From: Chlorocebus sabaeus
Taxonomy: Eukaryota > Chordata > Mammalia > Primates > Cercopithecidae
Assembly (NCBI RefSeq): GCF_047675955.1
Contig: NC_132923.1
Location: forward strand, 86,029,637-86,093,636
Direction: 5' to 3'
DNA length: 64,000 bases
Shown piece after piece: positions 46,205-57,569 of this stretch. The stretch's first letter is position 1. Each line of letters opens with the position of its first letter. Both the position numbers and the translations under genes were made by a program. The notes beneath the pieces are model-generated. The model was not told the origin of the DNA. It did not search any database and worked only from the letters and a program-made list of their open reading frames with translations.

Positions 46205-46505
46205 TTTTTTGAGGTGGGGTTTTTCTCTTGTCACCCAGGCTGGAGTGCAGTGGAACGATCTCAGCTCACTGCAACCTCTGCCTCCTGGGTTCAAGTGATT
46301 CTCCTGCCTCAGCCTCCTGAATAGCTGGGATTACAGGTGTGCGCCACCACACTTGGCTAATTTTTTTGTATTTTTAGTAGAGACAGGGTTTCAACAGAGT
46401 TTCACCATGTTGGTCAGACCGGTCTTGAACTCTCGACCTCAGGTGATCTGCCCACCTTGGCCTCTCAAAGTGCTGGGATTACAGGCATGAGCAACCACAC
46501 CCAGC
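46205..46505 (-). repeat. Alu, antisense
   Basis: Dimer from ttttttgaggtggggttttt to caaccacacccagcc. A short internal echo (ggtttcaacagagtttcacc) is a small local duplication. Confidence 0.93.
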
Positions 46506-46736
46506 CTAGCTTTATTTTTTAGTTTCATTAACATATGCTATCTTTTGTCATCCTCAGATCCTAGGGCAAGATAAGATAAATAATATTATTTCCCATTTTA
46601 TAGATACAGAAATATTCATCAGACAAATGTGATTGACTGTACACTATGTGCCACATATTAGTGTTAGCTCTGGATATGGACAAATGTTAACTGTGTTATT
46701 TTGTTAGTAATATTTGATCTCTTGTTATTTATACAG
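46506..46736. other. Short tract before the second FAF1 exon, with an L2/MIR-like scrap
   Basis: cccattttatagatacagaa and cactatgtgccacatatta hint at MIR or L2; otherwise nothing is recognised. Confidence 0.4.
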
Positions 46737-46828
46737 GAGAGATTAAACAGATTCTAGAAAATGAACTTCAGATACCTGTGTCCAAAATGCTGTTAAAAGG
46801 CTGGAAGACGGGAGATGTGGAAGACAGT
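46737..46828 (+). CDS. FAF1: FAF1 internal exon (probably exon 4): middle of UBL1
   Basis: This 92-bp exon encodes EIKQILENELQIPVSKMLL and then KGWKTGDVEDS, about residues 123-148 of FAF1. It covers the central helix and following strand of UBL1, the N-terminal ubiquitin-like domain reported to bind HSP70 and lying within the FAS-interacting half. The acceptor is ATACAG at 46731-46736. The first two bases complete the glycine codon opened in the previous exon, and the exon ends on a complete serine codon before the donor GTGAGT. The length is not a multiple of three, so skipping it would shift the frame. Nothing in the exon is broken. It is too short and too open-ended to be seen as an ORF by itself; family identity and phase matching on both sides identify it. 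Confidence 0.96.
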
Positions 46829-47250
46829 GTGAGTTTTTTAATTATATAGAAATTAAGTTATGCCACTGATTAAATGATACGTAAAAATTGGTTTTTATTA
46901 ATGTTGTTACATATGGCAGAAGTAGATTTGGCAATAGTAATTTAGTTTAAGGATTCAGCAAGTAGTGTTTTCTAAGCTAAAATATTTCATGATAAACCAG
47001 TAACAATTGTAAATGAGTAGATTTGTAAATGAAAACAGTATATGGTATGTTTTTCCTATTTCTAACTTTTAAAGGAGTTTGGGAGCCTTTACCTTTTTTT
47101 CAAACCTCCTAGAGTATCAGAGAATGCCCTGGAATAATAATTTTCTGAGCAATTACATATTGGTCTGAAAGAAGTCACATGCAGTGTATACATTTATGTC
47201 AAGTATTGATTGTGGAACAAAGATAATAGGAAATTTTTTAAACTGAGAAT
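46829..47250. other. Intronic DNA without recognised repeats
   Basis: AT-rich; no landmark seen after the donor. Confidence 0.5.
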
Positions 47251-47550
47251 TTTTTTTTTTTTTTTTTTTTGAGACGGAGTCTCGGTCTGCCGCCCAGGCT
47301 GGAGTACAGTGGCCGGATCTCAGCTCACTGCAAGCTCCGCCTCCCGGGTTCCCGCCATTCTCCTGTCTCAGCCTCCCGAGTAGCTGGGACTACAGGCGCC
47401 CGCCGCCTCGCCCGGCTAGTTTTTTGTATTTTTAGTAGAGACGGGGTTTCACCGTGTTAGCCAGGATGGTCTTGATCTCCTGACCTCGTGATCCGCCCGT
47501 CTCGGCCTCCCAAAGTGCTGGGATTACAGGCTTGAGCCACCGCGCCCGGC
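47251..47550 (-). repeat. AluYR-like, antisense
   Basis: It has cagtggccggatctcagctc, gcccggctagttttttgta and ggcttgagccaccgcgcccg. The flank taaactgagaattt repeats on both sides. Confidence 0.95.
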
Positions 47551-47727
47551 TAAACTGAGAATTTAAATGATAAGAATGTTGTTTTCCTTGTTGACTTGGA
47601 TAGTGGCAGGTGCATGGGATGAATTATATTTTAAGAATTTGTGGAGAGTGTTGCAATTTTAAGGAAATAATTCCTATTCTCAGGGTCCCAGTAGCAACCT
47701 CAGATATAAAATTTTTTACACTATTTT

Positions 47728-48012
47728 TTTGAGAGAATCTCGCTTTGTTGCCCATACTGGAGTGTAGTGGCACGATCTTTCCTCACTGCAACCTCTGCCT
47801 CCAGGATTCAAGTGATTCTTCTGCTTCAGCCTCCCGAGTAGCTGGGACTGTAGGCACATGCCACTATGCCCAGCTGATTTTTGCATTTTTAGTAGGCATG
47901 GGATTTCACCATGTTGGCCAGGCTGGTCTTGAACTCCCTCCTGACCTCATGATCTGCCTGCCTCAACCTTCCAAAGTGCTGGGATTATAGGTGTGAGCCA
48001 CCGCGCCTGGCC
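47728..48012 (-). repeat. Alu, antisense
   Basis: Dimer from ttttgagagaatctcgcttt to gccaccgcgcctggcc. Confidence 0.92.
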
Positions 48013-48175
48013 TCACACACTTTTTTTTCTTCCAGAGAGAGTGGAGAAAGAGGGAAAAAAAATGAGTTAGCTCTAAAGTTTTAGATGTTTGAAGTGGAAA
48101 TAATTATTGAATGTTTTCACATTTGTTACTGGGTCATTTTAATGGCCAGGCATAAACTTAGAATATTCAACTTTT

Positions 48176-48486
48176 GGCCGGGCGCGGTGGCTCACGCCTA
48201 TAATCCTATCACTTTGGGAGGCCAAGGCAAGTGAATCACCTGAGGTCAGGAGTTCAAGACCATCCTGGCCAACATGGTAAAACCCCATCTCTACTAAAAT
48301 TGCAAAAATTATCTGGGCATGGTTGCGCACCCCTGTAATCCAAGCTACTCGGGAGACTAAGGTGGGAGAATTGCTTGAACCTGGGAGGTGGAGGCTGCTG
48401 TGAGCCAAGATCATGCCACTGCACTCCAGCCTGGGCGACAGAGCGAGGCCCTGTCTCAAAAAAAAGATAAATAAAAATAAAAAAAC
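48176..48486 (+). repeat. Alu, sense
   Basis: Dimer starting ggccgggcgcggtggctcac with an A-rich tail. Confidence 0.94.
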
Positions 48487-48649
48487 TTCAACTTTTGGTT
48501 CAATTTTTCTTCGTGAATGGCTTCTTGTAGTGATTGTGCCTATAAGTACTTATATGTGAGTTCATTTGAAATTTGGAGATGTTCTGAGTATTTCAGTGAG
48601 ATATTTACAGGAATTTTGGGTTGGGAAGATACGGATAAGTTTAGAAGTG

Positions 48650-48978
48650 CTGTATTAGGTGTCAGCAAACTTTTTCTATACAAAGTCAGGTAGTAAATAT
48701 TTTAGGCTTTGTGTGCCTTGCAGCTACTTAATCACCGCTCTCTTAGTGGGAAAGCAGTCATAGACAATATGTGAAACATCGAGCATAACTGTGTTTCAGT
48801 ATGTTTATGGATGCAGAAATTTGAATTTTATGTAATTTCACATGCCATAAAATATTCTTTTGATTTATTTTCCAACTCTTAAAAAAGTGAAAACCATTCT
48901 TAACTCACAGGCCATACAAAAACAGGCAGCAGGCTGGGTTTGACCCACAAGCCATAGTTTGATATCCCCTGCTGTTGT
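48650..48978. mobile_element. hAT-Charlie non-autonomous element
   Basis: gtcagcaaactttttctata, atattttaggctttgtgtg and the ending acccacaagccatagtttg match the common hAT-Charlie family whose ends read tcggcaaactttttctg. The exact MER name is unsure. Confidence 0.75.
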
Positions 48979-49135
48979 ATGGCCATTCTAATTGATGCAT
49001 GGATTAAAACTTTTTAAAAGTGCTGACCGAGTAAATCAGCAACCTTGACAGAAAGAAAACACCAAAATGAATTCGTTTTCATAATTATATTATTTATTCA
49101 TTCATTCATTGAGAAACCTGTGGGTATGAATCAGT

Positions 49136-49438
49136 CAGCTGGGTGCAGTGGCTCATACCTGTAATCCCAACACTTTGGGAGGCTGAGTCAGACAGATCAC
49201 TTGAGGCCAGGAGTCTGAGATCAGCCTGGACAACATGCCAAAACCCTGTCTCTATTAAAAATATAAAAATTAGCTGGGCGTGGTGGTGCATACCTGTAGT
49301 CCCAGCTGCTCGGGAGGCTGAGACACAAGAATCGCTTGAACCTGGGAGGTAGAGGTTGCAGTGAGCTGAGATTGTGCCACTACACTCCATCATGGGCGAG
49401 AGAGCAAGAGTCTGTCTCCCCTACCCCCAATGCCCCAA
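49136..49438 (+). repeat. Alu, sense
   Basis: Dimer from agctgggtgcagtggctcat; the tail is C- and A-rich. Confidence 0.92.
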
Positions 49439-49487
49439 AATTTGAACACAGTCTTGGTTACAAATACTTTAATTTACTTCTTTCTTC

Positions 49488-49786
49488 TTTTTATGAGATG
49501 GGTTCTCACCCTGTTGCTTAGGTTGGAGTGCAGTGGTACAATCATGGCTCATTGCTGCCTTGACCTCCTAGACTCAAGTGATCCTTGTACCTCAGCCTTC
49601 TAAGTAGCTAGGACTATAGATGTGCACCACCACGCCTGGCTAATTTTTTTTTTTTTTTTTAATTTTTGTAGAGACAGGGTCTTGCTATGTTTTCCAGACT
49701 GGTCTTGAATTCCTGGGCTCATGCAATCCTCCTGCCTTGACCTCCCAAAGTGCTGAGATTACAGGCATGAGCCGTGGCACCCAGCC
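49488..49786 (-). repeat. Alu, antisense
   Basis: Diverged dimer from tttttatgagatgggttctc to ccgtggcacccagcc. Confidence 0.9.
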
Positions 49787-49899
49787 TTAGTTACTTATTT
49801 CTATGTAGTCTTCACTAGGAGATTTCTGCTATTCCCATGCCATTAATTTTCTGATTGCCTCCAAATTTATATTTCCAGCTCATACTTTTTTGAATTCAC

Positions 49900-50790
49900 A
49901 TATCCAAATTGGTAATTGACTTTTGTACTGGTGTATCTTATTAGTGTTTCAAACTTAACATGTTTAAAATGGAACTCTTGATTTTCCCTCCTATGCCATA
50001 TCTCTACCAATCTTCCCCCAATAAGTGGCAGAACGATGATAGCCACCACTGAATCCAAAAATTTGGCCATCCGTCTTTTCTCATTTCTTAGAGCACCTAA
50101 TCTTTTGGTAAATTCTATAGATTCGATCTCTAAAATGTATCTCAACCATGGCCACTTTTTAGTATTTCAATTGCAACTGCTTAATTCAGGCCATGACCAT
50201 CTCTTGTCTGGAGCAATATGGTAACTTCATTGTTGTTGTCTCAGCTTCCTTTCAGTGTTTCTTCCAGTGCGTTCTCCACACAGCAGTCAGAGTGATCTTT
50301 TAAAAACATAAATTGAATTATATCACTCTCTCATTAAAACATAGCTTTTTTGTTACATTTCGAATAAAATTCAGACTACTCACAATAGTTTAAAAAGTAT
50401 TGTATTACCCCATTCTCACCTTTACAACATCATCTTGAGCCTTTCTTACTCTCACTTTCCATGCTGCAGCCACAGAAACCGTTTTTGAAATATTTTAATA
50501 GGCTCAAGCTCTTTACATCTTTGTCTGACAGATGCTATTCAACTGCCTGGAATGCTTTACCTCCCGTTCTTCACATGGGTGGCTCTTTTTCATAATTCAA
50601 GTCTCAGCTTAAGGTTACCTTCTCCAACAGGCTTCTGTATCTAATTTGGTCCCATTCCAGCATTCTCCATCACACCAGTATTAATAGAGGGACCATATCT
50701 GTTTCTTTCATCATCGTATATTTAATACCTGGCATAATACACCTGAAATAAATGTTTATGGGATGAATGCATGAGTAAATGACTTAAGGA
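49900..50790 (+). repeat. L2 LINE 3' region, sense
   Basis: caaacttaacatgtttaaaa, acacagcagtcagagtgatc, aactgcctggaatgctttac and the end cataatacacctgaaataaa follow the L2 3' end in order. Confidence 0.85.
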
Positions 50791-51099
50791 AAGTATCCAT
50801 TTTATTTAATCTTGCCATATGTGGTTTGATGGGAAAGATTTAATAGAAAATCTTTGGATAGTGGCATGGGAAAAGAACAATAATGACTTGATCAAATGGC
50901 AAGCATTTACCAATAATTTGCAGAGTAAAACAATGAAAGATAAAAAGAGAAAAATAATTTGTGTGTGTGTGTGTTGTAATGTTTGCATGTTAACTCTATA
51001 GAGATAACTCATCAATTTCAAAAGGATATCACATATTTGACATAAAGTTTCAGGATGTCCATGTCTCCTGGCAGATTGTAAAGTTACAGGTAATTGCCT

Positions 51100-51300
51100 A
51101 ATGCAGTGTTTTTTTCAAACTATGGACCATAAACCATTAGTGGATTGAGAAGTTAATTGAGTGGGTTATAGTCAACATCATTAAACCAAAACAAAAACAA
51201 AAAAATGGAAGAAGAAAGAAATGAAAAAAGAGAAATAGAATACAATAGGAAACGCCACAGTGTATTTCATATAATAAGGGTAATTATGTATTTATTTTCA
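51100..51300. mobile_element. Probable DNA-transposon (hAT-type) relic
   Basis: ttcaaactatggaccataaa, then ccattagtggattgagaagt, resembles a hAT-type element end followed by A-rich DNA. Family unsure. Confidence 0.4.
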
Positions 51301-51479
51301 TTTAACAGATAACTAGTATGAGTCAAGAGTAAGTCTCAATACCTTTGGATTAAGACTGCACACTTAATAAGCTGGGTCCTCTCATGGAGGAGTTAAGAAT
51401 AAGTTCCTTATGTTCCATGCTTGTGTTAAGATTGCCCCTCCCCAGGAAGGAATATATTATTTCTTTATATATTCTCATG

Positions 51480-51810
51480 GTTTGTTTCCTTCACCTTTAA
51501 GTGTTTGCTCAAATGTCACATTCTCCAAGTGAGACGCACCTTGATCACCCTGTTCAAAATTGCCAAACTCCCCAACCCCACATTCTTTATCCCCCCTTCC
51601 CTGCTTTATTTTTAGTCAAAAAATTGTCACCTTCAACATTCAACTATACAGGGTTACTTGTTTTATTTATTCCTACTCAAATGTAAGCTCCCTAAGATCA
51701 GAGAATTTTATTTTAGGCTATTCTGTTCAATGCTGTATTCTCAGTGGCTAGAGTAGTCCTGGTACAGAGTAGGTGGCTCAATAAATATCTGTTGAATAAG
51801 TGCATTTCCT
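51480..51810 (+). repeat. L2 LINE 3' terminus, sense
   Basis: gtgtttgctcaaatgtcaca, aatgtaagctccctaagatc and ctcaataaatatctgttgaa are the L2 tail. Confidence 0.85.
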
Positions 51811-52329
51811 GGCTTATGATGTAAAGATGTACAATGTATTTCTTAGTGTGTATTGCTGTCAAGAAAAGTTTGAAGTACTTCAGCAAATTTTTACCTTCAG
51901 GTTAGTAGTTTGAAATATATGTGAGTTTTCTGCAAAGAAATTTAGTGAATGAAATTTTCTGTGAGTATCAAGATAGTAGGTCATATGTAGTCCAATAGTA
52001 ATTTATTAATTCCAGAGAGTGAGAGCTTTAACAAAAAAGATATCTGGAGTAAAAGATATCTAGGTAACACTAGAGCCCTCATCCAAGTTACTTAACCTCT
52101 TAGGCTATATAGCTTCCCATCTATAAAATCATTGACTTGAGGTGCTCTCAGTGATCTTTTCAAGGTCTAATGATCTCTGAAAACCTATATTACCAATTTT
52201 TGCTATGATGACCCTGAAACGAAGTATATATTAGTTGCAAGGATCTACTACTTCAGTGAAAAAGTAATTGAGTCCCAACTGTGTTCTTATCTATTTGTAT
52301 TGCTTCATGAGCTGAAGAGTTTGTATATT

Positions 52330-52493
52330 AACATTCAGGTTTATGCTAGTTTATTTTGTATATGTATATGAGTGTATATACACATATATACATATATAAA
52401 CACACATATATGTACACACAGATACATATGTATATACACACATATATGTATACATATACATATATAAAATAAACTAACATAAACCTGAATGTT
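52330..52493. repeat. Inverted repeat with 41-bp arms
   Basis: The left arm 52330-52370 starts aacattcaggtttatgctag. The right arm 52453-52493, reversed and complemented, starts aacattcaggtttatgttag. They agree at 39 of 41 bases. The 82-bp spacer is TA/CA-rich. Confidence 0.95.
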
Positions 52494-52529
52494 GTATACA
52501 TATAATGTATATAGGTATACAACCATATT

Positions 52530-52565
52530 CCCATATATAATATATGTATATATTATATATATGGG
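52530..52565. repeat. 36-bp AT-rich near-palindrome
   Basis: The stretch begins cccatatata and ends tatatatggg and is nearly its own reverse complement. Confidence 0.88.
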
Positions 52566-52730
52566 CAATAAGATTACTTGGATTCAGTAGTTTGTTTGCA
52601 TTAGCCTATTTAGGAAATTATCAAAAGATGAAAAAATCGAACTACAAAATTAACAATTTTTCAAGAATTGTAGGAAAAATCAGTAATGAGTAATCAACAT
52701 TCATTTTTTGCTTTATTTTTTCTTTTTCAG

Positions 52731-52822
52731 ACGGTCCTAAAATCGCTACACTTGCCAAAAAACAACAGTCTTTATGTCCTTACACCAGATTTGCCACCAC
52801 CTTCATCATCTAGTCATTCTGG
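52731..52822 (+). CDS. FAF1: FAF1 internal exon (probably exon 5): end of UBL1
   Basis: This 92-bp exon encodes TVLKSLHLPKNNSLYVLTP and then DLPPPSSSSHS, about residues 149-178 of FAF1. It supplies the last strands of UBL1 and the Pro/Ser linker toward the next domain. The acceptor follows an excellent pyrimidine tract ending TTTTTCAG at 52730. It begins on a codon boundary, matching the previous exon, and ends with GG of a glycine codon before the donor GTAAGT. I recall HAG in human where this window reads HSG; this is a likely lineage substitution, but I could not check it. A 41-bp-arm inverted repeat lies about 240 bp upstream in the preceding intron. Confidence 0.96.
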
Positions 52823-53214
52823 GTAAGTTGTTTATATTTCCTGGAAACCTGAAATGAAAAACTCAGTTGTTAAAATTGCTTTAAGTTGTATATTAACCTC
52901 AAAATTAAATCAAATACAAGTCTTGTTGAAACTTGACCCTACCAATTACTATGAAGTATATCAGGTTTGAAACAATTTGGTCTGGATAGTTTGTTTTAAT
53001 GGTATAATCTTCTTATACCACTTTAAAATATTTAGCAGAACTCCAGTATAATTATTAAAAATTGTCAAAATGGTACTTCTTTGACTGAAGGGAAAGGATT
53101 CAAGTTGGAAGGAAGAGAAAGTATAAATGGAGTTCCAGTCTCTCTCATTGCTAAAGAAGACATACCTTTGAGGAAGATTCATTGAGCTCTGCAGAGTAAA
53201 TCTTGAAAAACAGT

Positions 53215-53215
53215 A

Positions 53216-53255
<40 letters not shown>

Positions 53256-53256
53256 T
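53215..53256. repeat. (CA)n(TA)n microsatellite
   Basis: About 13 CA units pass into about eight TA units next to the antisense Alu. Confidence 0.95.
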
Positions 53257-53257
53257 T

Positions 53258-53542
53258 TTTTGAAACAGAGTTTCACAGTTGTTACCCAGGCTGAGGTGTA
53301 ATGGTGCGATCTCAGCTCACCACAACCTCTGCCTCCCGGGTTCAAGCGATTCTTCTTCCTCAGCCTCCCGAGTAGCTGGGATTACAGGCATGTGCCACCA
53401 CGCCCGGCTAATTTTGTATTTTTGGTAGAGATGGGGTTTCTCCATGTTGGTTGGGCTGGTCTTGAATTCCTGACCTCAGGTGATCCGCCCACCTCGGCCT
53501 CCCAAAGTGCTGGGATTACAGGCATGAGCCACTGTGACTGGC
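53258..53542 (-). repeat. Alu, antisense
   Basis: Dimer from ttttttgaaacagagtttca to ccactgtgactggc. Confidence 0.93.
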
Positions 53543-53544
53543 GA

Positions 53545-54940
53545 TATAAATTTTTTATTAAGGTTTTCTATTTGGAATAAAGGGTCTCATTGTTTTTTCA
53601 GTTTTCACAGTGGAACTGAATACATTTATACAATGATCACATGATTTTAGTTTTTAATTATACATTATGTTTTTAATTGTTTAATGAAGCAAACTGACCT
53701 GTAGTGGATGATTATGCTAGTGATAAGATAATAATTTTTATGAGGAATCTTTTCATACAGTATTATTCCAGAACTATGTTTAAGTTATTTTTAGGTTTTC
53801 TGTTGTTGATACAAATTTTTCTCTTTTAAATAGAACAACTTGGTGTTTTTTTGTGGTAGGGAGACCTGTGTCCCTAAATTTTGAATATTGTCAAGCTTTC
53901 CCCCCACCACTTAGCAAATATCTTGATTTTTAGGTAGATAGTAGCAAAAATAAAATTAAATTTGGCTTTACTGAAGTAGAAATCACTGAACTGAAAAGTT
54001 AAATCTTGTGTAGTTGTATTTGATGGTCTATTAATAGTTTGTTTTGGGTTAAGAATTTAAAGAGTTCTTGGATTGCTCTTTATCTTCTATGTTTAGACCA
54101 TATGTTAATGGAAAGTGGAATTTGCACACAGTTACAAAATCACAAACTACAAACTTATAGTCCATGTGTTTATAATAATGTTGATGTAAACCTCAGATGA
54201 GATTAAGTTAAAGAGTTATAGGTGTGGTTCTGTATCTAGTCAGGTAGAACATTATTTTATAGATTAGCTAACAAAGTGTAATCACTGTCATAAAATATGT
54301 AATCCACATAATTAAAAGCAGACAGGAGATATCATTGTTTATAATCTATTGCTTTCCAGTAGCATGATTAAATGGATTTATCAAAATGTCTTCCTGGGCT
54401 AATGGAAATGTTCTTCATTGCCATGTAGTTGACCTTAGTTTGATTGCCAGTAACTCACTCCCTAGGCAAGCAGGAGTCTACAGTGCTGCTGAAATGCAGC
54501 GTTTATTGGAGAATGAGTACTTTAGCATTAAAGTATCCTTCTCTAGTTGGCTTTGTGGATTTTTACCAAGTTAGAATGATTCTTTTCTTGTATTGGAAAA
54601 ATAAGAAAGAGAGAAAAATTCAAAGGTGAACAAAAAACGTAGTGGGAGGAGGGACAAATGGAGACTCCTGCTAATGTAAAAGTCATGTTAATGTACTTTT
54701 GATTAAAACATAACTTAAAAGCCAGAGTTTACTTCTTGTAGTATGTTTATTCAATATATCTTTCTATAACACTAGAGATTTTTAAAATAACATACATCTT
54801 GAAAGCTGACTTCATGGGAGACAGTTTAAAAAACAAAACAAAATCCATGCAGAACCTTAAAAGCTGATGGTAATAATTATTTTTAAGTTGTGAGTTTTAT
54901 TTCGTGACTCATCAAATAAAAATATTTTGACCTTTATTTT
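53545..54940. other. About 1.4 kb without recognised repeats
   Basis: No exon with splice signals and frame, no RNA and no repeat landmark is recognised. Confidence 0.5.
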
Positions 54941-54944
54941 TCTT

Positions 54945-55232
54945 TTTTTGGAGACAGAGTTTCGCTCTTGTTGCCTATGCTGAAGTACAATGGCATGACT
55001 CAGCCCACTACAACCTCTGCCTCCTGGGTTCAAGTGATTCTCCTTTCTCAGCCTCCTGAGTAGCTGGGATTACAGGCGCCCACCAGTACGCCTGGCTAAT
55101 TTTTGCTATTTTTAGTAGAGATGGGGTTTCACCATGTTGGGCAGGCTGGTCTCAAACCCCTACCTCAGGTGATCCTCCCGCATCGGCCTCCCAAAGTGCT
55201 GGGATTACAGGCGTGAGTCACTGTGCCCGGCC
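54945..55232 (-). repeat. Alu, antisense
   Basis: Dimer from tttttggagacagagtttcg to tcactgtgcccggcc. Confidence 0.94.
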
Positions 55233-55677
55233 ACTTGACATCTTAACTATATAGTAGAATCAAACAATATCCTAGTAAGTTATATAGCATATCATATTAT
55301 CAAAAATGGTAGACAGATAAACTTGCTTTGTACTAGACTTCATAATGAATTAAACTGATTTGCTTTTGCAGAATTTTGTTACAATTGATGGATTCTTAGA
55401 AACTGATTTGTAATTTGTAACCTAATTTATAATCTAAAAAGGAGAAAAAAGGTAATTATGGTTCTAAGTGTTATATTTGGAAATTGGCAAATGAATATAG
55501 CAACTCTGTAATTGGTAGAGTAAAATGGGAAGGTTTATGTATATATTCCTACATTTGCATATATTATCTCACTTATAATTCTTAAGAATTTGCATGAAAT
55601 TTCAGTGTGTGAATTCACTCTTAGTTACAGTATATTATTAATCCTTTAACATAATGTAGATATAAAATAACATGTTG
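55233..55677. other. Intronic DNA without recognised repeats
   Basis: AT-rich; nothing recognised. Confidence 0.5.
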
Positions 55678-55980
55678 GCCAGGCACGGTGGCTTATGCCT
55701 GTAATCCCAGCACTTTGGGACGCTGAGGTGGGAGGATCACTTGACTGTAGGAGTTTGAGACCAGCCTGGAGAACATAGCGAGACTGTATCGCTACAAACA
55801 ATTTTTATGAAATAGACGGGTGTTGTGGCACACACCTATAGTCCTAGCTACTCAGGAGGCTGAGGCAGGAGAATTGCTTGAGCCCAAGAGTTCGAGGTTA
55901 CAGTGAGCTGTGATCATGCCACTGTATTTCAGCCTGGGCAGCAGAGCAAGACCCTGTCTCAAAATAAATAAAATAAAATA
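55678..55980 (+). repeat. Alu, sense
   Basis: Dimer from ggccaggcacggtggcttat to an AAATA tail. Confidence 0.93.
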
Positions 55981-56590
55981 GTTATTAAATTGTTCACTGA
56001 CAAAACATCCCACTCTTAAGTTTTGTTAAAGAAGTATAGATACAGAAAACTGTATCTCAAACCATGTCCTATTAAAAAACAAAACAAAAAAACTTCGTAA
56101 CTTAACTTGATTTTACTGCCACTAGGGGGTGCCTGGTAATTTAGTCTTGTATTAACATGTAATTTCTTTCTAGGGGAAGAAATGGTATAAACCAAGAGCA
56201 GCAAAATTACCATATGAGTGCCTATACTTGTAAACTGAATGTTTTTAAAGTAAATTATGTGTTTCAGAAAACAGAATTTCAAGCTTTCTGAGAATTGAAG
56301 AGCAAATTCTTAATCATAATCTTTATAACAGCTGAAAAGCATTTTAAGCCCTTTTCAAAAAGAAATCAGATTTCACTAATTAATTGAAAGGGTGAAGCAG
56401 TACTCCAGTGGCCTCTATGATGCAACAGTAAATTATATTATAAATCACAGCAAAATTAGAAAGGAGAAAACAAACTATCAATTATACTGTTTCACATTAT
56501 TATAGGAAAGATTCAGTCCATCAAAGACTTATTGATTACTTACTAAATAAAAACAAGCTGTGTCCTCAAGTAGCCTGTAACCTATTTATT
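55981..56590. other. Intronic DNA without recognised repeats, containing a CTCF-like motif
   Basis: No repeat landmark is seen apart from the motif at 56119. Confidence 0.5.
56119..56134 (+). promoter_or_regulatory. CTCF-like motif
   Basis: The plus-strand 16-mer CCACTAGGGGGTGCCT fits the remembered CTCF core at 14 of 16 positions. It lies outside recognised repeats. Confidence 0.4.
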
Positions 56591-56599
56591 AAGATGATT

Positions 56600-56970
56600 A
56601 GGCCTTTTCTTAAGTTTTTCCTGTATAGAAAATTTTCTTAGATACCAACTCATTCCTGGTGTTCTTTCTGATTTTTTCACCCACTTTCCTTCCTAAACTC
56701 TTCATTTCTTCACCTGCTCTAAATGTTGGTATTCTGGAGAGTTTTCTTCTCAGCAATCTTTCTTTTGTACCTTCTCTCTGATATCTACTCTCAACTCTTC
56801 AATTTCTAAATATGTATAGATAACTTACAGATCTCTATTTAGCAACTCATATGTCCCAGTTGCCTGTGGAGTCTTTCATTTGTGTGTGTCCTGTCTGTAA
56901 TTCAAAGTCATATGTCTCTGTATTCCTACCTGTGTTTTTCGTTTCAAATGTCCAACAGTATAAAATACTG
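56600..56970 (+). repeat. Probable L2 internal fragment, sense
   Basis: acagatctctatttagcaac and ttcgtttcaaatgtccaaca loosely match the L2 stretch upstream of its 3' end. Confidence 0.5.
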
Positions 56971-57282
56971 GAGTGTATTCTAACCAAGATGCTGATTATT
57001 AAAAAAGCCATTGGGTTGGGAATATAAGTAATTAATGACTTCGTTAAAATCATTTTTGGTAGAATGGTGAGAATGAGAACCCGATTATAGTAGATTTTAA
57101 TGGATAAACATGAAATGAAGAAATGATTACTGTTATTTTCAGAAAACTTGACGGTGAAGGGAAGGAGAAGTTGAGGGAGAAGTCAAGGGAAGATGGTAGA
57201 CAAGTATTGGAAGCACAAAGAGTAAGAGACAGCAAGTAGGAAAAATTTAAATGAGTGAAACCAAAATAGAAAATGTGGCCAA

Positions 57283-57565
57283 AGACTGGGTGCAGTGGCT
57301 CACACCTGTAATCCCAACAGTTTGAGAGGCTGAGGTGGGTGGATTGCTTGAGGTGAAGAGTTTGAGACAAGCCTGGCCAATATGGTGAAGCCCCATCTGT
57401 ACTAAAAGTACAAAAATTAGCTGAGTATGGTGGTGCATGCCTGTAACCCCAGCTACTCGGGAGGCTGAGGTGGGAGAATTGCTTGATTGCTTGAACCCTG
57501 GAGGTGGAAGTTGCAGTGAGTTGAGATCGCACCACTGCACTCCAGCCTGGGCAGCAGAGCGGGTA
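57283..57565 (+). repeat. Alu, sense, without poly-A tail
   Basis: Dimer from gactgggtgcagtggctcac to gcctgggcagcagagcg, where it stops abruptly against the MLT1 LTR. Confidence 0.9.
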
Positions 57566-57569
57566 TGGA

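Larger units (their letters stand above)
11763..46736 (+). other. FAF1: FAF1 intron of 34,974 bp
   Basis: The donor is GTAAGG and the acceptor is ATACAG. The phase is preserved by a glycine codon split 1/2. Most of the length is transposon sequence, including two antisense L1s, a long sense L1M, two MaLR proviruses, a Tigger element and about twenty Alus. Confidence 0.93.
46829..52730 (+). other. FAF1: FAF1 intron of 5,902 bp
   Basis: The donor is GTGAGT and the acceptor is TTTTTCAG; the intron interrupts the frame between codons. It holds Alus, a hAT-Charlie relic, L2 tails and the hairpin at 52330-52493. Confidence 0.94.

Noticed and set aside
52341..52568. Two overlapping Tyr/Ile/Val-rich frames
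   Set aside because: They are translations of a TA/CA repeat and the hairpin.
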